In this document: positions 27,219-39,917 of the stretch, piece by piece
Layout: the number at the start of each line of letters is the position of its first letter
Position numbering within the stretch: the first letter of the stretch is position 1
Assembly (NCBI GenBank): GCA_023846275.1
Contig: JAIUJO010000071.1
Location: 1,771,400 to 1,835,399 of the forward strand
Origin: Vanilla planifolia
Lineage: Eukaryota; Streptophyta; Magnoliopsida; Asparagales; Orchidaceae
Length of the DNA stretch: 64,000 bases
Reading direction: 5' to 3'
Program-made: the position numbers and the translations under genes
The notes under the pieces: generated by a model
What the model saw: the letters and a program-made list of their open reading frames with translations, nothing else
Told to the model about the DNA's origin: nothing
The model's database searches: none

Positions 27219-30200
27219 GTGTGTGTGTGTGTTTGTATTTGTATATGTGCACATGGGTCTATATGCGCATATACATGAGGACGTACATGCATGTGCGTGT
27301 GTATATTCATGTGTACGCATTGCCATACATATGTGTGTTGTGCATTTGTGTGTCTATGTGTGTGCTTGTACATATTTGCATGTCTATGAAGTACATGTTA
27401 ATGTGTGTTTGTGTTTGCGTTTGCATGTCTGTATGTGTGCATACATGTTTGCACATGTTTTTGCTGCATATATAAGTGTATATGTGTGTGCAAGTGCATG
27501 TGTGTGTGTTTGTTTGTGTGTGCATATGTGTGTGTAAGTGTGTGCGTGTGTGGGCGTGGGTGGTGCATGTCTGTGTATGCACATGTGTATGCGAACATGT
27601 GTGCATGCTTGTGCACATACTTTTGTTTTGTGTTTGTGTGTCTTTTTATGTGCATATCTTTATGCAAGTGCATGTTTGTGTGTACGCATATGCGTGTGAG
27701 TTCATTTGCTTAAGCATGTGTGTGCCTTCACATGTGTGCATGTATGTGTGCGTGTCTGTGGTTGCATGCTTGTGTACTTGGCATGTGTGAATGCATTTAT
27801 GTGTGTTTTTGAGTGTTACTTTTCATGAGCTTGTGTGCATGTGTGCATATATGTATGTGTGTGCAAATGTGAGTGTGCATGCATGTCTTTATGGGTGCAT
27901 GTGAGTACGTGTGTGTAAGTGCATTTGGGCTTGTGTGTGCCTTTTTGTGTGCTATGTGTGCATGTGTGCAGGTGTGTATACATGAATGTCTATGTGCATG
28001 CTCATGTGTATATGCTTGTGTGTGTTTATATGTGTCGATGTGTGCTTATTTGTGCAAGTGCATATGCATGTGTGTGTATATTTGTATGTGTGGTTATGCA
28101 TGTGCATGTGTGTCCATGTGTGTCTATGTTTGTGACATGTGTGCATGTTTGTGTACGTGTCTATATACATTTGTGTGTGCATTTATGTGCGTGCTTGCAT
28201 GTTTGGTTACATGTGTGTGCATGTGTGTAGGAGTGTATGTGTGTGTGTGTATGCATTTGTGTGTGCACGCATGCACATGTGTGTCTCGATGAGTGCATGG
28301 GTGCATGTTTTGTTCATGTGTGTGGGTGTATGTGTGCTTATGTGCGTGTGCATGCATGCCTGTGTATTTGTGTGTGTGTGTGTGTATGTGAGTGCTTATG
28401 CATGTGCGTGTTTGCATGTGCATGCATTTTCTTGTGCATATGTATAAGTGTGCATGTGCATACTTGTGCGTTTTTATGTGCATGTTTTTTTGGCATGTGT
28501 GTGTGTATGTTTGTGCAAGTGTGCATGTGTGTGAATGTTTCAATTCATGTTCATGTGCAGAAATGTGTACATAGGTGCATACATATGTGTCTATGTTCAT
28601 CCATGTGTGCATGAGTGTGTTTGTGTGCATGTATGTGTAAGTGTGTGTGTGTGCGTGTGCGTGTGGACGTGCGTGTGCATGTGTGTGCATGTGTGCATGT
28701 GTGTGTGTGTATTTTTGAGGATATATGTATACATGTGTGTTTGAATGTGTGCATACACATGTGATTGTGTGCATTCCTATGTGCACATGTGTTTGGCATA
28801 TTCATCCATTATATGTCCTTGTTCGCTGGTGCATATTCGTGTGTGTGTTTATGTTTGTCTGTGCATGTGAGTGCACAAATTTGTGCATTCACATATGAGT
28901 GTCATGCATCTGTAAGTGTGTGCATGTGCATGCCTATGTATGTGTGCATGTGTGTTTTTTCATGCTTATGTGTGTGTGTGTGTGTAATTGTGCATATGTT
29001 TGTGTGCATGTGCATGTATTTGTGTAAATGCATGCACATGTTTGTGAATGTGTGTGTGTATGTGCATATAATGTGTGTTTTATTTATGAATGTGTTCGTA
29101 TGTATACAAAACTTTGTGTGCATGTTTTGGCATGCATGTGTGTGCATGTGTGTCTGCTTATGAGTCTGTGTGAATGTACATGTTGGTTGTGGGTATGCGT
29201 ATGCATATATATGTGTTGGCATGTGTGTGAATGTAGGTGTGTATTTGTGCATGTAGTTGTATGTACCTGTGTGTGTGGGTGGTGCGTGTGAGTGTCCGTA
29301 TGTGTGCACATGTGTGTGCATGTGTGTACATGTGTGTACATGTGTATCTACATGCATGTGTGTATGTAGATGTGTGGTTAAGTGTTTGTGGGTGTGTGTG
29401 CGTGTGTTCATGTGTATGTAAACTTATGTGTGCATGTGGTGCAAGTGTGTGCATGTTTGTGCATGTGTGTGTGTGTGCATATGTTTATGTCTGCTCATGT
29501 ATGTGTTGAGTGTGGTTGAGTGCGGATGTGTGTGTGGGTGCTTGCATGTGTGCATGTCGTGCAACTATGCAAGCATGCGTGTGCATGTGTGTTTGTGGAT
29601 AGAACTGTGTGTGTAAGTGTGCAAATGCATGAGAGAGTGTGAGTGTTTGTGTGTGAATGTTTGAATGCATGTGCACAAGTGTGTGTGTGAGCATTTGTGT
29701 TTATTTGTGCTACATTTGCGTGTGTCTACATGTATCCATGTATGGGTGGTGTGAACATGTAAGTGTGCATGTGCATGCATGTGCATAAGTGCATGCATAT
29801 GCATGTATGTGTGTGTATGTGTGTACATGTGTGTATGCATATGTGTGCATATAGGTGCACAGATATGTGTCTATTTGATGTGTAGATATCTACATGTGTG
29901 CATGTGTGTATGTGAGTGTGTGCATGATTGTCTATGTGTATCCACGTGTAAATGTAATGCTTCCTAATGCATATAGGTGTACGTGTGTTTGTGTGTGTTC
30001 TTATGAATTAGTGCGTGTCTATCCATGTGCATGTGTGTGTGTGATTTATATGTGCGTGTATGTGTGTGCATGTAGGTGTGTGCATGCATGTGTGTATTTG
30101 TGTGCGAGGGTGTGGTGTGTGTTGTTCATGTGCACATATGTGCTTGTGTGTGTAAGTGCATGTGGGTATGCATGTTTGTATGTATTTGTGCACATGTGTG

Positions 30201-32882
30201 TGTGATTGAGTATGTGTAGTGTGTGCATGTGTATGTGTTTGTTAGTGCATGTGCTTGCATTTTCATGTGTATGTGTGTGTGCCTATGTGGATGCATTTGT
30301 TTATGTGTTTGTGTGTGTTATGCATGCATGCATGTGCATGTCTATGTAGGTTTTGGATGTGTGTGGATGTGTGTATGTGTATTCATATGTAAGTTTGAGT
30401 GTGTGCTTGTGTGTGGATGCATATGTCTATTTTTGTGTATACATAATAGTTCTTGTGTGTGTGTGTGTGTATGTTTGTACATGAGTGTGTTTGCATGTGT
30501 GTGTGTACGTATATGTCTATGTTTACATGCATGTGCATATGAGTACATGTCTATATATGCAAGTGTGTCCATGCATGTGTCTGGATTTGCATGCCTATGT
30601 GAGGGTGTGTGCTCATGTGTGTGTGGGGCTATGTGTATGTGTATGCATGTGTATGTGTCTACATGTGTGTGCATAGACATGCATATGTCTATGTGTGGAT
30701 GCTTGCATGTGTGTGTGTGTGTGCATGTGTTTGTGTGTACATGTCTACACCTATGTTTCTTTGTATATGGGTACATGTGTGTATTTGTGTGTGTGTGTAT
30801 ATCTGTGCCTATCTAAGTGCCTATGTGTGTGTGTGTGTTTTCATATGTGTGACTTTGAGTAAGTGTGTATATGTGCACATACTTGTTTGTGTGCATGTGT
30901 GTGTATGCATACGTGTATGCGTATGCATGTGCATATGCATTTATGTGTGTGTTTGTGCATGTTCATGTGCACATGCATTTGTGTGCATGTCTATGTGTGA
31001 GTGTGAGTTTAAGTGCTTGTGAGTGTGTGTGTGTGTGTTTGTGTATGTGTATGTGTTTATTTGAGTTTGTGTGTATCTATGTGTGGGTGCATGTGTGTCT
31101 GTGTTCATCACATGTTCTTGAATATGTGTGTGTGTGTTTGCTTATGCATATGTGCATGCAAGCATATCTGTGTGTATGTGTGTGCTTGTGTGTAAGTGTG
31201 CTCATATGTCGTTTTTTCTATTTTTGTACCTATGTGTGTGTGTGTTGTGTGTTTGTGGGTATGTATGTTTGTGTGCCATTGTGTTCACGTGTATTTGTGC
31301 TTTTGTGTGCATGTTTGCATGCATGCATGTGTTTGGGTTCATGTGTGCTTGTATGTGCGTGCCAATGTGCATGTGTGTACATGTGTGTGTGTGCTTTTAT
31401 GTGTGTGTGTGTGTGCAAGTCTGTGCTTTCATGTCCATGTGTGTCCACTCATACGTGCATGTGTTTGTACGTGTGTTTGTGTGTGTATGTGTATGTGCAT
31501 GTGTATGTGTGTGTGTTCATGTTTGTGTGTGCATGTGCATATGAGTGTGAGTGTACTCATTTGTGTGTGAGTGCCTTAGTGTGTATGAAAGCTTGCATTT
31601 GTGCACGAGTGTGTGTATGCGTGGGTGTGCATTCATGCATGTGTTTGTGCATTTATGAGCCTATGCATGTTTGTAAGTATGTGTGCGAGTGGGTTTTTCC
31701 ATGCATGTGTGTGTGTATGTTGTTGGCTGAGTGTGTGTATGACAATGACTAAGTGTACGTGTGTGCGTGTGTTTCTGTGTGTGCATGCATATGTGGACAC
31801 TTGTGTGCGAGTGTGCATGTGGGTGTGCATGCATTCACATTCATGTGCACATGTTTGTGCTTATGCATGTGAGTGTTGGTGTGTGCATGTAAGTGTGCAT
31901 GTATGTGCAAAGGCATATGAGTGTGTGTGTGTGTGTGTGTTTGTGCATGTGTTTGTTTATGTGCATGTGTGTATGTGAGTGTGTGCTTATGCATAAGTGT
32001 GTGTGTGTGTGCGTGGGTACACATGTGCATGTGTATGTGGGTGCACATGCATGTGCATGTACATTTGTTTGCATGTTTGTGTGTTTGTGTATATGGTCAT
32101 GTGTGTGTGTACATGTGTGTGCATGAATGAAAATGCTTGCTTGCATTTGTGTGTTTGTGTTTCTTTGTTTATTCATGTCTGCATGTGTATATGTGTGTGT
32201 GCACTCATGCACTTTTATGCAAGCATGAATGTTGATGTATTTGTGTGTCTGTGTGTGCATCTGCTTGAGTGTGCATGTGTGTATATTTGTGTGTGTTTGT
32301 GTGTGTGCAAGCATGCATGTATGTGTGTGTAAGTGTGTGTGTGTGTGTGAATGTGTGTGCAACTACATATGTGTGTTTGCATCTATGTGTGTGAGCACAC
32401 ATGTTGGTGTGTTTATGTATGCATGCATTTGCATGTACATGTGTCTGTAAGTGTGCATGTGCATATAATTCTGTGTCTATGTGCACATTTTGTTTGTGAG
32501 TGTGTGTGTGTGTATGTTTGTGTATATGTGTATTATTGTGCACGAGTGCATGCGGGTGCACCTGTGTTTGTGCATGTGTTTATACGTGTGCATATGTGTG
32601 TGCTTGTGCGTGTGAGTACGACCATGTGTGCCTGTGTCCATGCAATCATGTTTTTGTAAGCCTGCGTGCACACGTGTGTGTTGGTGTGGGTCTTTGCATG
32701 TGCATGCATACATTTGTATGTGTGTTAGTATATGTGTACATGTGTGTGCATGTTTATGTGCTTGTGCTATGTGTGCGCATGTCCATACATGTGGGTGTAA
32801 GAGTGCGTGTGTGTGACTATATGTGTGTACGAGCACATGTTTGTTGCTTGTTTGTTTTTATATGTGTGTGTGTGTGTCAATG

Positions 32883-32998
32883 TGCGTGTGCATGCATATT
32901 CCTAAGTCTTTGTACGTGTGTGGTTGTGTGTGTGCATGTGCGTGTGCATGCATGTTCCTAAGTCTTTGTACATGTGTGGTTGTGTGTGTGCATGTGTG
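32883..32998. repeat. 56-bp tandem duplication
   Basis: CCTAAGTCTTTGTA occurs at 32901 and 32957 (offset 56). Each copy is preceded by GTGCGTGTGCATGCAT and followed by (C/A)GTGTGGTTGTGTGTGTGC. The copies differ by about two bases, indicating a recent event. Confidence 0.88.
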
Positions 32999-33929
32999 CA
33001 CGTATGCTTTTGCATATGAGTAAGCACGTTTTCATGCGTGTTTGCATGTGAGTATGCATACCTTAGTGTGTGTAAGTGTGCATGCATGTGCATGTGTGTT
33101 CATGTGTGAGTGCATATGAGTGTGCATGTATGTGTGCATGTGTGTCCGTGCATATGTGTACATATATTTGTGTATGTGCGTAAGTGTGTGTCTATGTGTG
33201 CATGCGTGTGCATTTGTGTGCATGAGAGCATTTTGTATTTGCATTTACATGTGTGGTTGTGAGTGTATGTGCATGCGTGCATGAGCATGAGTGTGTGTTT
33301 TTGTTTATGTGTGTGTGTGTGTGCATGTGTGTAGATGTATGTGTACTTATATACATGTGCATTCATGTTTGTGTGGATGTCTTAGCATGTGTTTGTGCAT
33401 GTGTATGAGCATGCACATGTGTATGTGTCAGTGTATGCATGTGCAAGTGCATTTGTGAATACATGTACATCTATATTGTGTGTGCATGTGTGCATCAATG
33501 TGCACAAGTGCATGTATATGTGTGTGTGTATGTGAATGTATGTACATTTGTACATGTGTGCATGTTTTCACATGCATGCACATGTTTGTGTATGCTTATA
33601 TGTGTGTGAGTATGTGCACGTGAGTGCATGTGTGTGTGAATGCAAGTGTATGTGTGTGCATATATGTGTATGTGTGTGTGCATGTTTGTAAACTTGGATG
33701 TGTGTATATGTGCATTTGTGTGTGTGTGTGTGCATGCATATATGAGTGTGTGTGCATGCATGCTTGTGTTTATGTGTGTATGTGTGTGCTTATGCAAGTG
33801 TATATGTGCATATTTGTATACATTTGTATGAGTCTCTACATGTGCATGTGTGTGTATGCTAATTCATGTGTCTGTGTGTATGATTGCAAGTTCATTTATG
33901 CACATGTGCATGTTATTCTATGGATGCAT

Positions 33930-36900
33930 GCATGTGTTTAAGTGTGTGTGTGTGTGGGTGTATGCACTTCTTTGTGTGTGTGTGTGCTTGTATGTGTGTG
34001 TTTGTGTGTCTTGTAGGAAGATGAGTGCATGTGCTCGTGTGCATGTGTTTCCATGTGTGCGCGTATGTATTCATTTATGCACATGTGAGTGTGTGTGTGT
34101 GTGTGCGGGCATGCATACGTGTGTGTGTGTATACTCATGCATGTGTGTGCATGTGTATGTGTGCATGTTTGTGTGTATGTGTGTGTGTGCATGTGTATGA
34201 ATGTGTGTGCTTGTCTGGGTGTGTTTGGGGGTGTGTGTGTGAGTGTACATGTGAGTGCATGTTTATCTATGCATGTGTTTACATCTATGTGCTTGTGAGT
34301 GGGTGTGTGTGTGTGTACACAGGTGTTTTTATGCACACACACATACATGTGATTGTGTGAGAGTTTTGTGCATATGTGTGCATTCGTGTATGTTTAGGTG
34401 TGGTTTTGCATATTTGTGTGCATGTGCCTATGTGTTTATGTATGTGTTATGTTCTTGTCTATGTGTTTCCATACTATTATATTTGTATGTGTGTGTGTGC
34501 TTGTACATGTCTGTGTGTTGCTATCTGCATGCATCTATGAACCACTCTATGTTTGTGTGTATCTTCATGCATGTGCGTGCTTGTATATGTTTGTAGGTGT
34601 GTGTCTGTGTTTTTGTAGGTGTGTGTTTATACATGTGTGTGCGTGCACGTGTGTGTGCCTATATACGTGTGTATGTTTGCGAGGGTGCATGCTGACACAT
34701 GTGTGTCTGCATTGATGCCCATGCATGTATACATATTCGTGTGTGCAAGTGTGTTAGGGTGTTTGTTTTTTTGCATGTGTATGTGTATGAGAATTAGTAC
34801 ATGTGTGTGCTTGGGTGCATGTGTGTGTGTGCATGTGCATTTGTGTGATTATCCATGTGTCTACCTATGGGTGCACATGTGTACATGCATGCATGTGTGC
34901 ATGCACATGATTGTGTGTGTGTGTGTGCATGTGCTTATGTGGGTGCGTACCTTTTGGGCTTACATGTGAGCGAGTGTGTGCAAGCATGTGCATGTGTGTT
35001 TATGCACATGTGTGTGCACAGGTGAATGTGTGTGTGTGGGTGCTAATCCAAATGCATGTTTTTATGTGCTTGATGGTGTGTGTGCATGCAGGTGTCAATG
35101 CATATGCTTGCTTGCCTGTGTGTGTACATGTTTTTGTGTGCTACAAGTGTGCACTTGTGTAGATGTGTATTCCTATATGCACACATGTGTATGTGCATGC
35201 ATGTGAGTTGTGCATGCACATATTTGCATTTGTGTGTGTTTATCTGAGAGTATGTATGCATATGCCTACATGTGGATGCATGATAGGGTGCATGCATGTG
35301 AGTGTGCTTGTGTGGATGCACACATACTTATGTGTGTGTCTATGTGTTCGTATGTGGATGTATTTATTTATGGGTATGTTTGTTTGCATGTGTGTAGGTG
35401 TATGTCGGAGACTACACGCTTGCACATGTGCATGCACATGTGTGTGTATGTCTGTTTGTGCATGCACGTATGCTGACATATGTATGTGTTCACAAGCATG
35501 CTTTTATGTGTGTGTGAGTGTCTATATGTATATGTGGGTGTATGTATTTGTTAGTGTGTGGGAGTGTGCGTGTGCTTGTATATGTGTGATTGTGTGCTTG
35601 TTTGTAGGAAGATCAGTGCATGTGCATGTGTGCATGTGTTTTTATGTGTGTGTGTATGTATGCATTTATGCACATGTGAGTATGTGTCTGTAGGCATGCA
35701 GACGTGTGTGTGTATACTCATGCATGTGTGCGTGTGCATGTGCATGTGTGTGTGTTTGTGTGTATGTGTGTGTGCATGTGTATGAATGTGTGTGCTCGTC
35801 TGGGTGTGTGTGTGAGTGTACATGTGAGTGCATGTCTATCTATGCATACGTTTACATCTATGTGCATGTGAGTAGGTGTGTGTGTATGCACAGGTGTTTT
35901 TATGCACCTAACACATGTTGAGATTGTGTGAGAGTTTTGTGCATGTGTGTGCATTTGTGTATGTGTAGGTGTAGGTTTGCATATTTGTGTGCATGTGCGT
36001 ATGTGTTTGTGTATGTGTGCATATGTGCTTGTCTATGTGTTTTCATACTATTATACTTGTATGTGTGTGTGTCTGTGCTTGTACATGTCTGTGTGTTGCT
36101 ATCTGCATACATCTATGAACCACTCTATGTTTTTGTGTATCTAGATGCATGTGCATGTGTGTATTTATATGTTTGTGGGTGTGAAAGTGTGTGTCTGTGT
36201 GTATTTTTGTGCAGGTGTGTGTCTATGCATGTGTGTGCATGCACGTGTTTGTGCCTATGTACGTGTGTGTGTTTGTGAGGGTGCATGCAGATACATGTGT
36301 GTCTGCATTGATGCACATGCATGCGCACATATTCGTGTGTGAAAGTTTGTTAGGGTTGTTGTTTTTTTGCATGTCTATGTATGAAAATTAGCACATGTGT
36401 GTGCTTGGGTGCATGTGTGTGTGTGCTTGTGCATTTGTGTGATTATCCATGTGTCTAATTGTGAGTGCACATGTGTACATGCATGCATGTGTGCATGCAC
36501 ATGATTGTGTGTGTGTGTGTGCATGTGCTTATTTGGGTGCATACCTTTTTGGGCTTATGTGTGTGCAAGTGTGTGCGAGCATGTGTATGTGTGTTTATGC
36601 ACAAGTGTGTGCATAGGCAAATGTGTGTGTTGGGGTGCTAATCCAAGTGCATGTTTTTATGTGCATGATGGCAATGCATATGCTTGCTTGCCTGTGTGTG
36701 TGCATGTTTTTGTGTGCTATGAGTGTGCACTTGTGCACATGTGTATTCATGTATGCATACATGTGTATGTGCATGCATGTGAGTTATGCATGCACATATG
36801 TGCATTTTTGTGTGTGTCTATTCGAGAGTATGTATGCATATGCCTACATGTGTATGCACGATAGGGCGCATGCATGTGTGGGTGTGCTTGTGTGGATGCA

Positions 36901-37090
36901 CACGCACTCATGTGTGTGTCTATGTGTTCGTATGTCGATGTGTTTATTTGTGGGCGTGTTTGTCTACATGTTTGTGTAGGTGTATGTGGGTGACCATGTG
37001 CTTGCACATGTGTATGCACATGTGTGTGTGTCTATTTGTGCATGCACATGTGCTTACATATGTATGTGTTTGTAAGCATGCTTTTGAGTG
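33930..37090. repeat. ~1.58-kb tandem duplication, two copies
   Basis: Copy 1 is about 33930-35515 and copy 2 about 35525-37090. Collinear rare anchors give offsets of 1571-1595. AGGAAGAT is at 34015/35606 and GAGTTTTGTGCAT at 34361/35932. ACCACTCTAT is at 34541/36119 and ATTAG inside the TTTTTTGCATG block at 34793/36387. TTTTGGGCTTA is at about 34952/36547 and CAATGCATATGCTTGCTTGCC at 35096/36672. GAGAGTATGTATGCATATGCC is at 35246/36824. The copies share the same order of words throughout, with scattered substitutions and small repeat-length indels. After about 35515 and 37090 the sequences no longer align. No gene is carried by the unit. Confidence 0.87.
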
Positions 37091-38314
37091 TATGTGTGTT
37101 CATGCATTTGTGTGGTGGTCAACATGTGGTCGTGTGTGTATTTGCCTATATGCATGTATGCATGTGTGCAAATATGTGCGAGCATGTGTGTTAGTGTTTG
37201 CATTTGTGTGTGCATGTGTGTGTTTGTGTGCAAGCATGCACATGTGTGTGTGAGTGCATGTGTGCATGTGTGTGTGTATGTTGGTGTGCATGCATGTGTG
37301 TGTGTGTTTGTGTATTTGTGTTACATGCATTGGTGTGCTCATGTGTGTATGTGTATGTGTGTGTGTTTATGTGTGTGCATATGTGTATCTCTATGTGTGT
37401 GTATGTATGTGCGTGAGGTGTGTGCTTGTGCTTGTGTGTGTGTGAACTAATGTGTATGCATGCATAAGTGCATATGTTTGTGTATGAGTGTGCATGCATT
37501 TGTGCATTTGTACGTGTGTGTGCATGCATATGTGTGGGTGTGTTTACATGTATATGTGCATGTGTGTGTAGATGTGTGTGAGTGTATGAGGATGTGTGTT
37601 TGTGTTTGTGCATGTTAGATTGTTCGTGCATGCTTTTGTGTTCTTGTGTATGTTTGTGTGTGTGTTTACTCTTCTATGTGTGTTTGATCGTATATGCAGA
37701 TGTTTGTGTATGTGCATTTATGCATGAGTCTACATGTGAGTGTGTGTATATGTGTGTGTGTTTGCATATGCATGTGCATGTGTGTGTGTGTGTGCATGCA
37801 TGTGTGTATATTTGTGTGTGCATACATGTGTGTTTGTGAGTTTATGCATATGTTCATGCATGTGCTATTGTGTGAGTTCATGCGTATGTGTGTGCATGTG
37901 CATGGGTGCATGATTGTGTGTGCATGTGAGTATGTATACATTTGTTTGTGTGTGTGTGCATACGTTGGTGTGCATGCACGTGTATTTGTGTGTATATTTG
38001 TTTGTGTATGATTGTGCATGCATGCCTGTATGCGTGAGTGCGTGTAGGTCTACGAGCATGTCTGAGTGTACGTGCATGCTAATGTTCTTGTGTGCGAGCA
38101 TGCATGTGTATGGGTTTGCATGTGCGTGTACTTATGCTTTTTCGTGTGTGTTTTGCTATGCCTATCCATGTTTTTGTGCGCCTGCATGTGCATGTGTCAA
38201 TGTCACTATGCATGTGCAAGAATGTTTGTTTTTATGTGCATGTGTGAGAGAGTTTGCATATGTGTGTGCATGGTTGTGTACTTGTGTGCACATATGCATA
38301 TGTATGCATATGAG

Positions 38315-38319
38315 GTTAT
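38315..38319. repeat. Left target-site duplication (GTTAT)
   Basis: GTTAT directly precedes the TG start of the LTR and is repeated exactly at 40260-40264 after the CA end. Five bases is the usual target duplication of plant LTR retrotransposons. Confidence 0.9.
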
Positions 38320-38371
38320 TGTTAAACCCTTGTGTTTGATGAGTCAAGCATAAATGTGTATATTTTATTTG

Positions 38372-38439
38372 GGCTTGATTTTAAGTAAAATTATTAATAA
38401 TTAATTAAATCAAGCCATGTATTTTAGATGTCTAAAATA
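38372..38439 (+). promoter_or_regulatory. Two AT-rich hairpins in 5' U3
   Basis: GGCTTGATTT (38372-38381) pairs perfectly with AAATCAAGCC (38407-38416) around a 25-nt AT-only-like spacer rich in TTAATAATTAATT. Just downstream, TATTTTAGA (38420-38428) pairs perfectly with TCTAAAATA (38431-38439) across a 2-nt loop. Function is unknown; they may be structural or protein-binding sites in the LTR. Confidence 0.65.
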
Positions 38440-38955
38440 ATGGTCTCTAAGGGCCTTGAGGTCATGGCATACTTCAAGGAAATTTGAGACATGCACAAGA
38501 TTTTTTATAATTGAATTTCTTTTTATTTCTCTTGAAATTGATATGTCCAAACTTTGAGATTATGAGGCACACTAGTAGTATTAACATTTAAAAATATTTT
38601 AAATTTATTTAATACTGAATTTTGATTTTTGGGCCAAGCATATTTGACAAAATGTATAGACATTGGTTTTTGATTTTTTTAATATTATTTTGGAATTGTT
38701 TTTCATGAATTTCTTTTCATAGCTATTTAAATAACTTATAATACTATAAGAATATAAAATTATTTTTATACACTTATATTCAAATTTTTGGCACAAAAAT
38801 TCGTCAAAAATACCCCAAAACAGCTGAAGTCTCGGGAAAATGCACTGTAGCAATGGGCGGGTCGACCCGGCGAGAAAACAGCCGGTCCAGGTCTTTTAGA
38901 AATTAAAAAATTTAATCTAAAAATAAAAAATTGGTTGACCCGAAGAGGCCGAACC

Positions 38956-39109
38956 AAGCCCGCCGAGAGGAGCTCGGCTAGTTCTGGTCAACGGTCAAAT
39001 CAACAGTGCCTGGCTAAGCCAAGCCCGCCCAAAGCCCGCCGAGAGGAGATCGGCTAGGTCAAACTGCAACGCGGTCAACGGTCAATGAACAATGCATGGC
39101 TAAGTCAAC
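38956..39109 (+). repeat. Diverged two-copy direct repeat in U3
   Basis: AAGCCCGCCGAGAGGAG is at 38956-38972 and 39032-39048 (offset 76), each followed by (C/A)TCGGCTAG. GGTCAACGGTCAA follows at 38986 and 39073 (offset 87), then GCCTGGCTAAGCCAA or GCATGGCTAAGTCAA. The order is the same in both copies, so this is a tandem duplication with a small indel. Each copy carries one AACGG core. Confidence 0.85.
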
Positions 39110-39224
39110 CCGAACCAGGTGATGAAGTCCCGGTCAAGGAAGGGGGGAGCCAGCCCCACAGAGGCTCGAAAGCTGCAGGGCGCAAATTCCTTATAAAGCA
39201 ATGCGCCAATTTCTTTTCTGCAGT

Positions 39225-39243
39225 GTGGGACTAAAAATCCCAC
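39225..39243 (+). promoter_or_regulatory. Hairpin GTGGGA-CTAAAAA-TCCCAC in U3
   Basis: Six-base perfect arms (39225-39230 and 39238-39243) flank a 7-nt A-rich loop. A TATA-like TTATAAAG lies about 35 bp upstream (39190-39197), so a minor upstream start is possible but weaker than the main TATA box at 39661. Confidence 0.5.
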
Positions 39244-39311
39244 CTTATAACTTCGGCAGGATCCAAAGGCACAGATCAAGCCCGCCCAGATCCAATGGGC
39301 GAGAATTGTTT

Positions 39312-39629
39312 CGAACGGCAGCTTCGCAAGGTTAATCGGCGCCGTTCGTTCATCGGCGCGGATCCAACGCTCCAGATAAAAATCGAACGGCCGTTTAATC
39401 GGCGCCGTTCATTCAGCGCCCGGATCCTACGCACGGGATTAAATCGCGTAAACAGTAATCGCGAGATTTAATCCGTGCCGTTCGATTACGCGCCCGGATC
39501 CAACGCTCTGGATTAAGCCCGAACGGTAAAATGCGTAAATCAATCTGCGCCGTTCGTTTTTGGGCCCGGATCGGACGGTGGCTGCTTTCCGTCCGTTGCC
39601 CAAACGGCTAATTAATTTTTGGAGCCGTT
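39312..39629 (+). promoter_or_regulatory. U3 enhancer-like repeats rich in AACGG (MYB/MSA-type) cores
   Basis: Four degenerate tandem units share GCCGTTC (39341, 39404, 39477, 39549) followed about 19 bp later by GGATC(C/G) (39360, 39422, 39496, 39568), with a period of 62-74 bp. AACGG or its complement CCGTT occurs at 39314, 39342, 39386, 39391, 39405, 39478, 39522, 39550, 39593, 39603 and 39625, and twice more upstream (38990, 39077). Six of these are extended to CGAACGG. AACGG is the core of plant MYB sites and of the mitosis-specific activator element recognised by MYB3R factors. Only the copy at 39625 also fits the fuller MSA flanks (CCCAACGGCT on the minus strand). The block ends about 30 bp before the TATA box, which suits a proximal enhancer. 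Binding itself is inferred. Confidence 0.7.
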
Positions 39630-39660
39630 GGGGGTGTTTTTAGAGCTCAAATTTTGGCTC

Positions 39661-39668
39661 TATAAATA
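39661..39668 (+). promoter_or_regulatory. LTR TATA box (TATAAATA)
   Basis: GGCTC-TATAAATA-AGG is a textbook plant TATA context. It sits about 1340 bp into the LTR, just after the AACGG-rich repeats. Transcription would be expected to start roughly 25-35 bp downstream (about 39690-39700), which defines the U3/R border. No further evidence of a start site is visible. Confidence 0.78.
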
Positions 39669-39917
39669 AGGAAAATTTACGTATTTTTTAGTTTAACCTT
39701 TGCTAAATTTTCCAAAGATTTTAGATCTCAAAATTCGAGCAATCAAGCAAAAACGGTGCATCCAAGCTCGAAAAGCAAAGCGGCAAGAAAGCTATTGGAA
39801 TTAGAGGTTTTTCAATTATTTCTCAATTCCTATTCCTCTAATTTGTTGATTGTGTGTGCCTCCTCTTTTCTCCTATTTCTCTTAAGTCATTTGCCAATTT
39901 TTCGTATTTTTCGTTTT

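Larger units (their letters stand above)
4586..38314 (+). repeat. Degenerate alternating YR simple-sequence array, TG-strand up (left block)
   Basis: About 33.7 kb of TG-rich sequence built from TGTGTGCATG, GTGTATGTG, GTGCTTGTG and similar words. Most adjacent bases alternate pyrimidine-purine; the commonest breaks are TTT, AGT and CC. Substitutions between TG, CG, CA and TA keep the alternation. Perfect TG runs are short, for example 24660-24683 and 26621-26643. Less repetitive patches interrupt it near 10940-11010, 11378-11465, 16690-16725, 17600-17705 and 28797-28830. Open frames reaching 370 codons (21838-22950) and 336 codons (19425-20435) are only Cys/Val/Met/His strings. I see no gene, splice-bounded exon or RNA gene. 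The block borders the LTR target duplication on its right. Confidence 0.93.

Noticed and set aside
38605..38957. Minus-strand open frames of 82 and 63 codons in the LTR 5' part
   Set aside because: They are short frames in AT-rich to GC-rich U3 sequence with no family resemblance, opposite to LTR transcription.
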